Shown: in pieces, positions 1 to 10,315 of the stretch
How the letters are laid out: every line of letters starts with the position of its first letter
Position numbering within the stretch: position 1 is the stretch's first letter
Assembly: GCF_000729995.1 (NCBI RefSeq)
Contig: NZ_JNFG01000215.1
Span: 163,400 to 227,399 of the forward strand
Length of the DNA stretch: 64,000 nt
Source of the DNA: Caballeronia sordidicola
Lineage (GTDB): Bacteria; Pseudomonadota; Gammaproteobacteria; Burkholderiales; Burkholderiaceae
Direction of reading: 5' to 3'
The notes under the pieces: model-generated
What the model saw: the letters and a program-made list of their open reading frames with translations, nothing else
The model's database searches: none
What the model was told of the DNA's origin: nothing
Program-made: the position numbers and the translations under genes

Positions 1-1557
1 CGCTGGCAGACCGCTGGCCTCCCAGCGGCGGATCTGCCGGCAGGTTTCGCGCGCGACCCAGTAACCGATCTGGACAATCTGCCCGGAGCGTTCGGCGACC
101 GGAATGAATTCCAGCGGCGGCAAGCTGCCAATCTCCGGGTGGTTCAGGCGCAGCAGCGCCTCGGCACCGGCCAGTTCGCCGTTGGCGCCACGGAATTTCG
201 GCTGGAAGTGCAGGCAGAAATAGCCAGCACCCAGCGCTTCGTGCAGCGCGTGCTGGATCTGCAGGGTGCGGGTGGCCGCCTCGTTCATGCTCGCCTCGAA
301 GAAACGGTACGTGCCGCGCCCGCTCCGTTTGGCTTCGTACATCGCGGCGTCCGCGTGCTTGAGCAACGTGTCGGCCGTTTCGCCGTCCTGCGGGAACAGC
401 GCAATGCCGATGCTCGGCGTCACCTGCAAGGGTTGCTTGTCGGCCCAGACACCTTTGCGCATGCGTTCGAGCACGCTTTCCGCCATGTGGCCAGCATCAT
501 CCGGCGACGCGATATGTTCAAGCAGCACCACGAATTCATCCCCGCCCAGCCGGGCGACGGTGTCGCCACCGCGTACGCAATGCAGCAGCCGCTGCGCGAA
601 GGCTTTCAGAACCTCGTCACCCGCCGTATGCCCGAGCGAGTCGTTGATGGTCTTGAAGCCGTCGAGATCCATGAATAGGATCGCAAAGAGGTTCTGCTGC
701 TGTCTGGCTGTCTGAATCGCGTGTTCGATGCGTTTGGTCAGCGTGCGGCGGTTCGGCAGGTCGGTGAGGGTGTCGAAAGTCGCCATCCGGACGATCTGGC
801 CGTTCAGTTGCGACACCGAGCCGGCCAGCAGGGTGGTTCTGGCGTCGAAGCGCGACAGCATCAGCGTCACGGTCAGGATCGCGAACGTGAACAGCGTGAT
901 CGTGACGGCCAGCCAGTGTCCATCGATGCCGTTTGCCGAACCGCAGATCGATCCGAGCGGGAATTCTGCCGCGGCGCTCCCGGTGTAATGCATGCCGGTA
1001 ATCGCAACCCCCATCACAACGGCCGCACCGAGACGTTTGGCGATCATGTGGCGCTGATCCGCGTCGCTCAGCGTTCGCGCGATCCAGAGGGCGACGCAGG
1101 ACGCGACGATGGCGATCATGATCGAGATGGCGACCAGCACCGGATCATACTGGATGCCGGGTTTCATCCGCATCGCGGCGTCGCCCGTGTAATGCATGCC
1201 GGCGATGCCGAAGCCCATCAAGATGCCGCCAGCGACCAGGCGTCGCGGCGTCAGTTTCGCGCGCGTAATCACAAACAGCGCAAAGTACGACACCAGCACC
1301 GCGATCACGAGCGAGCCGGCAGTGATGACCAGATCGTAGCCTAGGGCGATCGGTAGCGAGAACGCCAGCATGCCGATGAAATGCATCGACCAGATGCCGA
1401 TGCCCATCGCGGCGGCGCCCCCCGCGAGCCATGCGCGGCGCAGTCCTGCCTGTGTCAGCAGGGAGAGGCGGCCTGACAGGTCCAGTGCGGTAAACGAGGC
1501 CAGCGTCGCGACAACCAGCGACAGCGCGACCAGCCATAAGTTGTAGGTGCCGTGCAT
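1..1557 (-). CDS. MHYT-GGDEF-EAL cyclic-di-GMP signalling protein (partial, 3' end outside window)
   Basis: The frame runs from an ATG at 1557 down to the window edge, so about 519 residues are visible. The N-terminus is a membrane MHYT sensor: hydrophobic helices carry WSMHFIGM, then two GMHYTG motifs (near 1190 and 990). A diguanylate cyclase domain follows with an intact GGDEF motif near 535. An EAL phosphodiesterase domain begins near 170, where EALLRLNHPE is readable, and is cut by the edge. MHYT domains are proposed to sense O2, CO or NO through copper; GGDEF makes and EAL degrades cyclic-di-GMP. Whether both domains are active cannot be judged, because most of EAL is missing. The gene stands alone after a 488-bp gap. 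Confidence 0.9.
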   Translation of the reverse strand, partial: MHGTYNLWLVALSLVVATLASFTALDLSGRLSLLTQAGLRRAWLAGGAAAMGIGIWSMHFIGMLAFSLPIALGYDLVITAGSLVIAVLVSYFALFVITRAKLTPRRLVAGGILMGFGIAGMHYTGDAAMRMKPGIQYDPVLVAISIMIAIVASCVALWIARTLSDADQRHMIAKRLGAAVVMGVAITGMHYTGSAAAEFPLGSICGSANGIDGHWLAVTITLFTFAILTVTLMLSRFDARTTLLAGSVSQLNGQIVRMATFDTLTDLPNRRTLTKRIEHAIQTARQQQNLFAILFMDLDGFKTINDSLGHTAGDEVLKAFAQRLLHCVRGGDTVARLGGDEFVVLLEHIASPDDAGHMAESVLERMRKGVWADKQPLQVTPSIGIALFPQDGETADTLLKHADAAMYEAKRSGRGTYRFFEASMNEAATRTLQIQHALHEALGAGYFCLHFQPKFRGANGELAGAEALLRLNHPEIGSLPPLEFIPVAERSGQIVQIGYWVARETCRQIRRWEASGLPA

Positions 1558-2045
1558 GGCGATTCCGGTAAGCGGATTTTATTAACTATCAATTCAATTC
1601 AATACCATTCGATATCGGCCGCGTTGGCATTTTCTTGAGCCACGGCGGCTCTGCACCGTGCCAGGAATAGTGCGCCAGGCATATCGTGCGTTGCCGGTTC
1701 CTGATTCGCGTGCTAAAACCCGTACCCGACGACTGCAAAATGGGCTTTTATTTGCGGCTGCATGGAACGCGTAGCCGTTAATGCGCAGGTCGATCAAGGG
1801 GAGCTTTCAGGCTCAAGTCGCTTACGCCGACCGAAAATTGAGCCAGTTGTCCAGGTTTTAGGTCTTGATGTGGTGGATCTTTAGCGAATCTCGGCCGCCC
1901 CTCGACATTGCCATTGCGGATAAACGGCATTGAGTAAAGCCATCTCTTGCTTGCGTGGCTCGCACCCGCCAGGCCGTCAGTTCAGCGTCTTTTCCTGGGG
2001 TTTTCCAGTGCAGACTGCGCCCGATGGTCGCCTGTCACGCAGCGC
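1558..2045. other. Intergenic region with no convincing gene
   Basis: This gap lies between the 3' end of the CheB/CheR kinase gene and the 5' end of the MHYT gene, both on the minus strand. Next to the MHYT start the minus strand reads as tandem TTGAAT units followed by an A/T-rich stretch, a plausible promoter. A 67-codon open frame at 1594-1797 has no recognisable motif and no ribosome binding site, so it was not called. Confidence 0.5.
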
Positions 2046-5000
2046 TCACGGCACATTATTGGCAGGCGTACGCCTGCTGCGACATGACTCAATCAAAGCT
2101 TCAAGCTGTTCAAGGGCGGCTGGCTTGACCAGGTGACAATCGAAACCGGCCTGCCGGCACCGCTCCGCATGCTGTTCTCCTCCATACCCACTCAGCGCGA
2201 TCAGGACAGCATCGGCCACGACCGGCATCGTACGTAACCGTCGTGCGACCTCATAGCCGTCCATTCCGGGCAGGCCAATGTCGAGCAGTACCACGTCAGG
2301 GCGAAAATGCTCTGCGGCCTGCAACGCGGCTGGCCCGTCCCAGGCTACCTGCACCTCGTGTCCGTCGAGCCGCAACACCGCAGCACTGCTTTCCGCCGCG
2401 TCGACATTGTCGTCGACCACTAGGATCCGGTGGTTAGCGCTCGGCCCTTCTGCTGATCGACCGGAGTCCGGTGCGCGCTCCGGTACGGTGCCCGGCGGCA
2501 GTGCCGGAAGCCGGACGACAAACCTGCTGCCGCGATCAAGACCTTCACTGGAAGCATGCACCGTTCCCTGGTGCAGCTCTACAAGCCGCCGCACCAGCGT
2601 CAGGCCGAGCCCGAGACCCGCGCCCCTGCGATCCGGCGTTCGCTCCGCCTGAACAAAGATCCTGAAAATCGTAGGGATGAACTCGGCAGTCATGCCGATA
2701 CCGTTGTCGGTGACGCTCAGTACGGCATCGTGCCTTTCGCGTTCGAGCGAAAGCCGGATGCGACCGCCCGCAGGGGTGTACTTGATCGCGTTGCCGAGCA
2801 GGTTCGTCACGATCTGCTCAAGCCGCATCGTATCGCCCTCGACCGTCAAGCTTTCCTCTGGCAACTCGAGAACCAGCTCGTGCTCTCGCATTCCGATTTC
2901 GGAGCGCATCGTTTCGACCGCGTGGCGAACCGCATCAGCCAGATCGATGCGCTGTTCCTTGAGCGTGATGATGCCGCGCGTAATCCGCGAGACGTCCAGC
3001 AGATCGTCAACCAGACCGATCTCATTGGCGAGCTGACGCTGGGCGGCAGCCTGAGCGGCCTTGATGGACGCATCGTCGGCGTCCCCGCGTTGCCATAGCT
3101 GTATCCCGTTGCGAATCGCAGCAAGGGGATTACGCAGTTCGTGCGCGAGCATGGCAAGGAATTCGTCCTTTTGATGATCCGCCGCTTCAAGCCGCGTCAC
3201 CGCATCGCGCTGTTGGGTCATGTCCTGAATGGTTAGCAGGACAAGCGCCTGCTCAGGCCAGGCGATGCGCATTGCATTAAGGCGCATGGTGCGCGTGCCG
3301 ATGCGCGGAAACTCGTGCGTGATCTCGTAGTCCCGAACGCTGGTCCTCGTCGGAAGAATCTCTTCGAGCATCGTGCGCAGCGCAGGAATATCCCACTGGC
3401 GGTTGCCCAGAAGATACAGCTTCGTGCCAATCGTCGCCTCGGCCGCGGTCGCGAACGCCTCATAGAAAGCGCGATTCGCGCGCGCGATGCGCAGATCCGC
3501 CTCGAGTACCAAGACCGGTTCGGCGATCGTTTCAATGATCGCCTCGGCGTAGTCGCGCGCACGAGCGACTTCATCGTGGACGGTCTTGAGCTCACGGACC
3601 CGGTAGCGCAGTTCGTCGTTGGTCGTGGAAAGCTCCTCGTTGATTGACTGGAGCTCCTCCTTGGCTGTCTCGAGTTCCTCGTTGGTGCTCTGGAATTCCT
3701 CGTTGCTGGAGAGCAGTTCCTCCTCGCTCGATTTGAGCTCCTCGCGGGCGCTCTCATGCTCCTCGATCGTTGCCCGAAGCTGTTCACGGGTAGCGTCCAG
3801 CTCAGTTCTGAGCCGCGCGATCTCCGCGTCCTGGATGCCGCGGTCCTGCTCACCTGTTCGGGCGAGGCCCCGCTTCAAGGTCCGAAGCACGGCAGACCTG
3901 ATCGAACCATCCGCGAACGCAGCTTCACCGCTTGCCGCTGTCCGTCGCGGCGTGCCCTCAAAGAAGACGATAAACCAGCGTCCATCGGCGCCGGCCATCT
4001 GTATCTGATGCACCTCGATGCCAGCATCACTCGCGCTCTCGGGATGTCCGATGCGCAGTCCTGTCCTGCGCAACGGGGCGCCGCTCTGGCGTGCCTGCCG
4101 GACGGCTTCGCTGATGGCCAGAAACACGTCCGGCCGGGCGAGCCGTTGCAGGTTGCTGCTCGGTGGCCCTTCGGGATTGACCAGATACGGTCCGGTGTCG
4201 CCGTGAAACTCGATGATGTTCAGTTCGTCATCGCACAGGACATAGGGCGGTGCATACCGCGCGAGCGCCTTGCGTGAGGCCTCGCGACCCAGCCGTTCAA
4301 CGAGCGGCGGCTCGCGTCGATCCTGCGTCGAACTCGTGGGTTGAACCGCCGATTCGGGCGAAGACATCAGGCTGAGCGAACGGCCACCCGGGCGTCCAAG
4401 ACGGGGCTTCTTGCTGTAGAGCTTCGTGCGCTTGCTTTCGATGACGCCGAACAGGTCGGAGAAGGCGCCCACCGTTTCCGACGGCCCCAGCATCAGCACA
4501 CCGTCGGCACGCAATGCATAGTGAAACAGCGGCATGACGTTTCGCTGCAGAACCGGATTCAGGTAAATGAGGAGATTGCGGCAGCTGACGAGATCCATCC
4601 GCGAGAAGGGCGGGTCGGTGGCAACGTTGTGACGTGCGAACGTGCAGAGATCCCGGATCCGCTTGTCGACCCGGTAATAATCGCCGTCCCGTACAAAGTA
4701 GCGTTGCAGACGCTGGGACGATACATTTCGCGCGATGTTTTCTATATAGCGTCCGGCGCGGGCAATCTCCAGTGCATCGACGCTCACGTCGGTGCCAAAA
4801 ATCTGGATCGGCGTAGCCGCTGCGCGTTCTCCCAGGTATTCGATCAGGCAGATGGCGATCGAATAGACTTCCTCACCGGTTGAACAGCCGGGAATCCACA
4901 AACGGATCGGCATATCCGGTTCGCGGTCTCCGAGCAACCTCGGAAATACCGTCTGGACCAGTGCTTCGAACGTTTCGGGGTCGCGGAAAAATTCGGTCAC

Positions 5001-5843
5001 CCGGATCAGCAGATCCCGTCCGAGTGCGTGCACTTCCGTCGCATCGGATTCGAGCACGACTAAGTAGTCTGCGACGGACGAGATCTGACGCAGCGCCATG
5101 CGCCGGGAGAGCCTGCGTTCAATGGTGCCGCGCTTGTAGTGCGTGAAATCGACGTTGCAGGCCTTGTGCAGCATCCGGAATAAGTGCCGAAGACTTTTCT
5201 CAGCCTGGGTTGCCGGCATCGGCTGATCGGGACCGGCATGTGGCTGCCGTCCGATCCGCACGATCTCCTCTGCGATCTGCCGAGGGGGAAGAACCATATC
5301 GACGCATCCCGTGCCGATGGCTGCCTGAGGCATGCTGGCAAAACGGGCGGTCATCTCGTCCTGGGCGAACGTGATGCCACCTTCGTTCTGGATCGTCTTG
5401 AGACCTAGCGCACCGTCGGATCCGCTGCCCGAGAGAATCACCCCGATGGCGTTGGCGCCCTGGTCGTTGGCAAGTGACTCCAGCAGGTCGTCGATGGGCA
5501 TGGGTGGCCCGAGAATGTCGTCGCGTGGCCGCAGATTGATGCGCCGGTGCGCCACCCGCATGCGGGCGTTGGGCGGAATCACATAGACGTGGTCAGCCTC
5601 AATGGCCATCCCCTCGATCGCCTCGACAACTGGCATTGCAGTATGTTTGGTCAGAATGTCCGGCAGCAGGCTGCGACGGGACGGATCGAGATGCTGAACG
5701 ATAAGGAACGCCAGCCCGCTCGAACGCGGAATCGTGGAGATGAGCTCGGAGATTGCCTCCAGTCCGCCCGCGGACGCGCCGATTCCCACAATAGGAAAGG
5801 CTAGAGGCACCGCCTCTTCGTCCGTCGTTGGTATGTTGATCAC
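2046..5843 (-). CDS. CheB-CheR-PAS-histidine kinase-receiver fusion protein
   Basis: A signalling fusion of about 1265 residues. Order: CheB methylesterase (VGIGASAGGLEA with the Ser, VQHLDP with the His, SGSGSDGALG with the Asp); CheR methyltransferase with the SAM motif PGCSTGEEVYS; a long Glu-rich coiled coil of SNEE/TNEE/INEE units; a PAS segment; HisKA (FLAMLAHELRNPL, phospho-His); HATPase (GNAIKYTP, DNGIGM, GLGLGL); and a C-terminal receiver (LVVDDN, LLDIGLPGMDG with phospho-Asp). The GTG at 5843 is chosen because AGGA lies 8 bases upstream and the CheB domain starts soon after; an ATG at 5924 would add 27 residues of non-family character. No chemotaxis genes adjoin it, so it is an orphan regulator with unknown output. 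Such fusions are widespread in proteobacteria. Confidence 0.9.
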   Translation of the reverse strand: MINIPTTDEEAVPLAFPIVGIGASAGGLEAISELISTIPRSSGLAFLIVQHLDPSRRSLLPDILTKHTAMPVVEAIEGMAIEADHVYVIPPNARMRVAHRRINLRPRDDILGPPMPIDDLLESLANDQGANAIGVILSGSGSDGALGLKTIQNEGGITFAQDEMTARFASMPQAAIGTGCVDMVLPPRQIAEEIVRIGRQPHAGPDQPMPATQAEKSLRHLFRMLHKACNVDFTHYKRGTIERRLSRRMALRQISSVADYLVVLESDATEVHALGRDLLIRVTEFFRDPETFEALVQTVFPRLLGDREPDMPIRLWIPGCSTGEEVYSIAICLIEYLGERAAATPIQIFGTDVSVDALEIARAGRYIENIARNVSSQRLQRYFVRDGDYYRVDKRIRDLCTFARHNVATDPPFSRMDLVSCRNLLIYLNPVLQRNVMPLFHYALRADGVLMLGPSETVGAFSDLFGVIESKRTKLYSKKPRLGRPGGRSLSLMSSPESAVQPTSSTQDRREPPLVERLGREASRKALARYAPPYVLCDDELNIIEFHGDTGPYLVNPEGPPSSNLQRLARPDVFLAISEAVRQARQSGAPLRRTGLRIGHPESASDAGIEVHQIQMAGADGRWFIVFFEGTPRRTAASGEAAFADGSIRSAVLRTLKRGLARTGEQDRGIQDAEIARLRTELDATREQLRATIEEHESAREELKSSEEELLSSNEEFQSTNEELETAKEELQSINEELSTTNDELRYRVRELKTVHDEVARARDYAEAIIETIAEPVLVLEADLRIARANRAFYEAFATAAEATIGTKLYLLGNRQWDIPALRTMLEEILPTRTSVRDYEITHEFPRIGTRTMRLNAMRIAWPEQALVLLTIQDMTQQRDAVTRLEAADHQKDEFLAMLAHELRNPLAAIRNGIQLWQRGDADDASIKAAQAAAQRQLANEIGLVDDLLDVSRITRGIITLKEQRIDLADAVRHAVETMRSEIGMREHELVLELPEESLTVEGDTMRLEQIVTNLLGNAIKYTPAGGRIRLSLERERHDAVLSVTDNGIGMTAEFIPTIFRIFVQAERTPDRRGAGLGLGLTLVRRLVELHQGTVHASSEGLDRGSRFVVRLPALPPGTVPERAPDSGRSAEGPSANHRILVVDDNVDAAESSAAVLRLDGHEVQVAWDGPAALQAAEHFRPDVVLLDIGLPGMDGYEVARRLRTMPVVADAVLIALSGYGGEQHAERCRQAGFDCHLVKPAALEQLEALIESCRSRRTPANNVP

Positions 5844-6417
5844 AGGCCAGATCCTGGTCGGAGCAAACGTAGTTTTGACATGGCTATAGCCATTTTTATG
5901 CCTGGTCACGCGCGAACAGGGCACTGAAGGGCAGTCGGCCGGGGAGATGATCTAGTGCCGTAAATATTGCTGCGAGCCGAGTAACGGACGGGGCAAGCTT
6001 ACCGACTTGGCCATGCCGACTGTGCAGTCAACAGCTTGTTCTCACTATAGGTTCAAACCTGTGATGTCTGAGTCCGCTTCACTCAGGTGTGTACTTTCCG
6101 TCATGGCCGCGCGATTGAGCCGTATCAATCCTCGTCGGCGGCGTTGCGGAGGTTAGCATCCGCTACGTTTTCGCGCTGTGTTCTCTGTTCGCGGTTGCCC
6201 ACGTATCGCTCGCGATTCCGCAAATCACCCGACGGCAAAAGCGGCACGGTTCCGCCCAACAACCACTCCACGCGCTTAACTTCAGCCGCCGCGTGACATA
6301 GTATTAGATTGATTGATACTGCCTTCAGACATGCTGTTTTCTTGAATTTGACTCTCTACACTTGTTTTCAAGGCGACGAACCGCGCGCCGTGATAACAAA
6401 AGTCTCAGGAGGCAAAA
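5844..6417. other. Divergent intergenic region upstream of kinase and MFS genes
   Basis: About 570 bases separate the divergently transcribed kinase fusion and the MFS gene. It holds a short inverted repeat CTGAGT/ACTCAG near 6068-6086. The Shine-Dalgarno AGGAGG at 6407-6412 decides the GTG start at 6418. No gene with family character was found. Confidence 0.5.
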
Positions 6418-7806
6418 GTGAGCAAACAGATATTGCTGGAGGATCTTCCTCTGCGCCGCTTCCATCTGCGAGTGGCGTTCAGCGGGACGGGAGGCCAGTT
6501 CAGCGACGGCTTCGTGCTGGGGATCATCGGCATCGCAGTGACCATGGCATCCGTGTCGCTTCATTTGACTCCGCTCTGGATGGGGTTGCTTGGCGCGGCA
6601 TCCCTGGCAGGTCTGTTTCTCGGCAGCATGTTCGCCGGTCCGGTCGCGGACAAGTACGGCCGGCGCACCATCTTCGCGTTCGACATGTTGTTGTTCGCGG
6701 TCATCTCGGCGGCGCAATATTTCGTGACTTCGCCGGTACAACTGTTGGTCCTTCGCCTGCTGCTGGGACTGATTCTTGGTGCCGACTACGTAGTAAGCAA
6801 GTCACTCGTCACCGAGTTCTCGCCACGCCGTTACCGTGGCCGCTTGCTCAGCGTGCTTGCAGCCGCATGGGCTGCGGGCTATGTCGGCGCCTACCTCATC
6901 GGGTTCGTCGTCCGTGACCTTGGCCCCGACGCGTGGCGAATCATGCTTGCCGCGAGCGGGATCCCGGCACTGCTCATTCTTCCATTCCGACTGGGCGTGC
7001 CGGAGTCGCCGATGTGGTTGATGAAACGCGGGCGAGGCGACGAGGCGCTTTCAATCATTCACCGCAAGTTCGGGCCCGAAGTCATCCTCCCTGAACCGTC
7101 GGTTATGCCTCAGCAACGGCGCGGTGCATGGTCGGAATTGTTATCGCCACGCTGGCGCAAGAACACGCTGGTCGGTTGTGTCTTCTACACCTGTCAGGTC
7201 GTCCCGTATTTCGCGTTGGGCACGTTTTCTCCGAAGGTGCTTCAGGCCTTACAGGTCAAGGACAACTTCGTAGGAGGCCTTATCTATAACGTCCTGCTCT
7301 TCGCGGGAGCAATCATTGGTCTGTTGATTGTCGACAAGTTGTCGCGCCGTGCATTTCTCATTGGAACTTTCTACCTTGCAGCGGTGGCCCTGGCGGTCCT
7401 TGCATACGCTGGGTTCGGGCCGATAGGAACCATGCTCGCGTTCGGTCTCTTCGCCTGCATTCTCTCGGCGGCCGCCAATCTTGAGTTTGTGTATCCGCCC
7501 GAACTCTTCCCGACTCACCTGCGCGCATCCGGTGTTGGACTGGCGGTGGCCTCCAGCCGGTTTGGTTCGGCTATCAGCACGTTCCTTCTTCCGGTGGCGG
7601 TGCAACACGTTGGCATTCACCCGGCACTCGGCGTGTGTGTCGGTGTACTAGTGTTCGGTGGCGTCTTCTGCCATGTGTTTGCGCCGGAAACGGGCAGTGA
7701 AAACCTGTCGGACATGAAGCCCGGACAAAGTAATGAAAGCGAGTCTGTAACCGGAGGCGGACGTGGTGCCGCACTCGCCGCTTCGTCGGACGGCACCAGG
7801 AATTAG
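6418..7806 (+). CDS. MFS transporter, sugar/metabolite:H+ symporter type
   Basis: A 462-residue inner-membrane carrier with about 12 hydrophobic helices. The first-half MFS signature is DKYGRRT (near residue 80), with RLLLGLILGADY and FSPRRYRGR further on; the second half carries PPELFPTHLRASG, typical of the sugar-porter/AAHS branches. Start is GTG, preceded by AGGAGG. It is followed on the same strand by a LysR gene and an aspartase-family lyase, so dicarboxylate or amino-acid uptake is plausible, but the substrate cannot be read from sequence. The C-terminal tail of about 35 residues is polar. Confidence 0.85.
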   Translation: MSKQILLEDLPLRRFHLRVAFSGTGGQFSDGFVLGIIGIAVTMASVSLHLTPLWMGLLGAASLAGLFLGSMFAGPVADKYGRRTIFAFDMLLFAVISAAQYFVTSPVQLLVLRLLLGLILGADYVVSKSLVTEFSPRRYRGRLLSVLAAAWAAGYVGAYLIGFVVRDLGPDAWRIMLAASGIPALLILPFRLGVPESPMWLMKRGRGDEALSIIHRKFGPEVILPEPSVMPQQRRGAWSELLSPRWRKNTLVGCVFYTCQVVPYFALGTFSPKVLQALQVKDNFVGGLIYNVLLFAGAIIGLLIVDKLSRRAFLIGTFYLAAVALAVLAYAGFGPIGTMLAFGLFACILSAAANLEFVYPPELFPTHLRASGVGLAVASSRFGSAISTFLLPVAVQHVGIHPALGVCVGVLVFGGVFCHVFAPETGSENLSDMKPGQSNESESVTGGGRGAALAASSDGTRN

Positions 7807-7887
7807 CCATAGTTGACGCTCCAATGCGATTCGCAAGATGACTTATCCTGCGATGTCATGCAAGGACAACGTTTGGAAGAGCCCATC

Positions 7888-8871
7888 ATGTCGTCGAACA
7901 AGCCAATTGATATGCACGCGGTACAAGTGTTCGTCGCTGTCGCGGAAGAAGGCAGCATGTCGGGAGCAGCGGCGCGGATGGGAATTTCTCAATCGGGTGT
8001 CTCCCAGATCATCCGCCAACTCGAGGAGGAACTCGGCGTAGTGCTCGTCAACCGAACCACTCGTCCGCTGGCGCTGACACCGTTCGGCATAGCGTTACGA
8101 AACCGTGGGGCGATACTGAGCGAGGAAATCGCGAACCTGAAGGCGCAGGTCGTCGAAGCAGGGCAGGGGATCAAGCCCGACCTGCGTATCGGACTGGTCG
8201 ACTCGTTTGCGGCGACTTGCGGATCGGTCTTCACCAAGCGCCTCCTGGAGAAGGTTTCACAACTGTCCATCCGTACGGGATTGAGTCCTCAACAGGGTGA
8301 GGCGTTGCTACGGCGCGATCTGGATCTCATCGTCACGAGCGACGCGCTGGTGGACGCCAACGACGTGGTGCGGTACCGGCTCTTTTCAGAGCGATACCTT
8401 GTCATCACGCCGAAGGACGGGCACAAGTCTGTCCGGACCGTCGAAGACGTTCGAGCGCTGGCTAACTCGCTGCCGATCATACGGTTTAACCGGAACTCGC
8501 AGGTTGGCATGCAGATCGAGCGCTACCTGCGCCGCATCGAGCTGCGTATGCCGGTCCGTCTGGAACTCGATAACGCCGATGCCCTGACTTCGATGGTTGC
8601 CGAAGGTATCGGATGGGCGGTGACTTCGCCAATGTGCCTGCTGCAGGGCGCAGCGTATGCGAGCGCGGTAGCAACGCATGTGGTGGATAACCTGGGACTT
8701 GAACGCTCGCTTTATCTGGTTGCGCGCCGTGACGAATACAGTGCGTTTTTTGAAGACGCATGCGAGACGGCGCGCGAGGTGATTGAAACATCTTTCCTGC
8801 CCAGGCTGAAAGCCTTGGGGCGGGGCATTGAAGAACTGATTACTGTTGGTGAAAGGAACTCACATGAATAA
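7888..8871 (+). CDS. LysR-family transcriptional regulator
   Basis: About 327 residues. The N-terminal winged helix-turn-helix reads VFVAVAEEGSMSGAAARMG then SQSGVSQIIRQLEEELG, followed by a substrate-binding domain. The ATG at 7888 is preferred because GGAAGA lies 7 bases upstream; the same frame opens earlier (ATG at 7858, TTG at 7813). Its stop overlaps the start of the lyase gene by 8 bases, so the two are translationally linked. This position suggests it controls the MFS-lyase genes. LysR genes are more often divergent from their targets, so co-directional placement is mildly unusual. Confidence 0.88.
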   Translation: MSSNKPIDMHAVQVFVAVAEEGSMSGAAARMGISQSGVSQIIRQLEEELGVVLVNRTTRPLALTPFGIALRNRGAILSEEIANLKAQVVEAGQGIKPDLRIGLVDSFAATCGSVFTKRLLEKVSQLSIRTGLSPQQGEALLRRDLDLIVTSDALVDANDVVRYRLFSERYLVITPKDGHKSVRTVEDVRALANSLPIIRFNRNSQVGMQIERYLRRIELRMPVRLELDNADALTSMVAEGIGWAVTSPMCLLQGAAYASAVATHVVDNLGLERSLYLVARRDEYSAFFEDACETAREVIETSFLPRLKALGRGIEELITVGERNSHE

Positions 8872-10276
8872 GCTTGCTCATACTGAATCACGAACTGAAA
8901 GCGACTACGTTGGCGAAGTCAGCATACCCGGTGACAAACTATATGGTGTCAACACGGTAAGGGGTGTTGAAAATCTCAGCGTCTCTGCGCTCAGCATCGC
9001 GCACTATCCGGAGTTCCGGGACGCCTTCGCACAATGCAAGTGGGCTGCCGCGTTGGCCAATCGTGATAACGACGTGCTTGGTGCGCAGCAGTGCGATGCG
9101 ATCGTGCGCGCGTGTCAGGAAGTCATTGCAGGACGGTTCGACGACTCGCTCATCACCGATCTGCTGGAAGGGTCCGGCGGCACCTCGACGAACATGAATT
9201 TCAACGAGGTCATCGCCAATCGGGCGCAGCAGCATCTGGGGCATGCACCCGGTTCATACGACGTGATCCATCCCAACGACCACGTCAACCGTTCGCAATC
9301 GACGAATGATGTTTATCCCGCTGCTCTGAAGATTGCAACGCACGCGATGCTCGGACCGCTCGTCACGGAAATAGGGCAGCTTGCCGCGCACTTCGACACC
9401 AAGGCGACGGAGTTCGCCGACATCCTCCATCTCGGTCGCACGTGTCTGCAAGATGCGCAGCCGATGCGACTGGGACAGCTGTTCGGCGGCTACGCGTCGC
9501 TTACCCGACGCTTGGCGGAAGAACTCGCGGCCGTACGCGACAAACTGCGCACGCTCCCGCTTGGCGGTACCGCGATCGGTACGGGTTTTGGCGCTCCCGC
9601 TGGATATCGATCGGCTGTCTATCAGCATCTCTCAAGCATCGCCGGCGTGGACTATATGGCACCGTCAAACCCGTTCGACGCGATGCAGAACATGGACGTG
9701 TTCTCTCGCATTTCGGGCGAACTGCGGACCTGCGCGGCGTCTTTGGCGAAGGTCGCGTCGGATCTCACGGTGCTGTCTTCCGGCCCGGTAGGAGGCCTCG
9801 GGGAATTGCGCCTTCCTGAAGCTCAGGCCGGCTCATCGATCATGCCGGGCAAAGTGAATCCGGTCTTGCCAATGGCGATGATCCAGTTGAGTTTTGCTGT
9901 CATTGGCAATGACGTTGCAGTTGCGCAAGCGGTTCAGTATGGCGAACTGGAGATCAATCACTTCGAACCTGTAGTCGCGTCCCGTGTGTTCGACAGCATC
10001 ATGCTGCTGACCAACGGCATTCAACGGTTCGCGCAGAAGTGTGTTGCCGGTATCACGGCCGATATCGCGCGAAACGAGCAACACCTGATGGATTCGATGG
10101 CCATGGCAACCGCCCTCGTGCCCAAACTCGGATACGCTCGCGTGAGCAAACTGGCTCGCCAGTCGGTTGCGGAAGGTCGGCCGCTGCGGAGCATACTGGA
10201 TGAGTCCGGGCTGCTCGCCAAAGAGGATATTTTGGCGGTCATTCACGAGGCTTCGCATCCGGTTTTCGACGTGTAA
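8864..10276 (+). CDS. aspA: Aspartase/fumarase-superfamily lyase (probable aspartate ammonia-lyase)
   Basis: A 470-residue enzyme. The family signature GSSIMPGKVNP is at about residue 324, and the substrate-contact motifs GSGGTSTNMN and HPNDHVNRSQSTND are intact. Members catalyse reversible elimination from C4 acids (aspartate to fumarate plus ammonia, or malate to fumarate). The signature has Gly as in fumarase C, where many aspartases have Ala, so activity is not settled by motif alone; overall layout favours an aspartase-like lyase. Start ATG at 8864 has GAAAGG upstream and overlaps the LysR gene. Together with the upstream carrier it may form a C4 amino-acid utilisation unit. Confidence 0.75.
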   Translation: MNKLAHTESRTESDYVGEVSIPGDKLYGVNTVRGVENLSVSALSIAHYPEFRDAFAQCKWAAALANRDNDVLGAQQCDAIVRACQEVIAGRFDDSLITDLLEGSGGTSTNMNFNEVIANRAQQHLGHAPGSYDVIHPNDHVNRSQSTNDVYPAALKIATHAMLGPLVTEIGQLAAHFDTKATEFADILHLGRTCLQDAQPMRLGQLFGGYASLTRRLAEELAAVRDKLRTLPLGGTAIGTGFGAPAGYRSAVYQHLSSIAGVDYMAPSNPFDAMQNMDVFSRISGELRTCAASLAKVASDLTVLSSGPVGGLGELRLPEAQAGSSIMPGKVNPVLPMAMIQLSFAVIGNDVAVAQAVQYGELEINHFEPVVASRVFDSIMLLTNGIQRFAQKCVAGITADIARNEQHLMDSMAMATALVPKLGYARVSKLARQSVAEGRPLRSILDESGLLAKEDILAVIHEASHPVFDV

Positions 10277-10315
10277 GCGAGAAGTGCGTTAGCTTGGCTT
10301 GCTCCTTCATACGCT

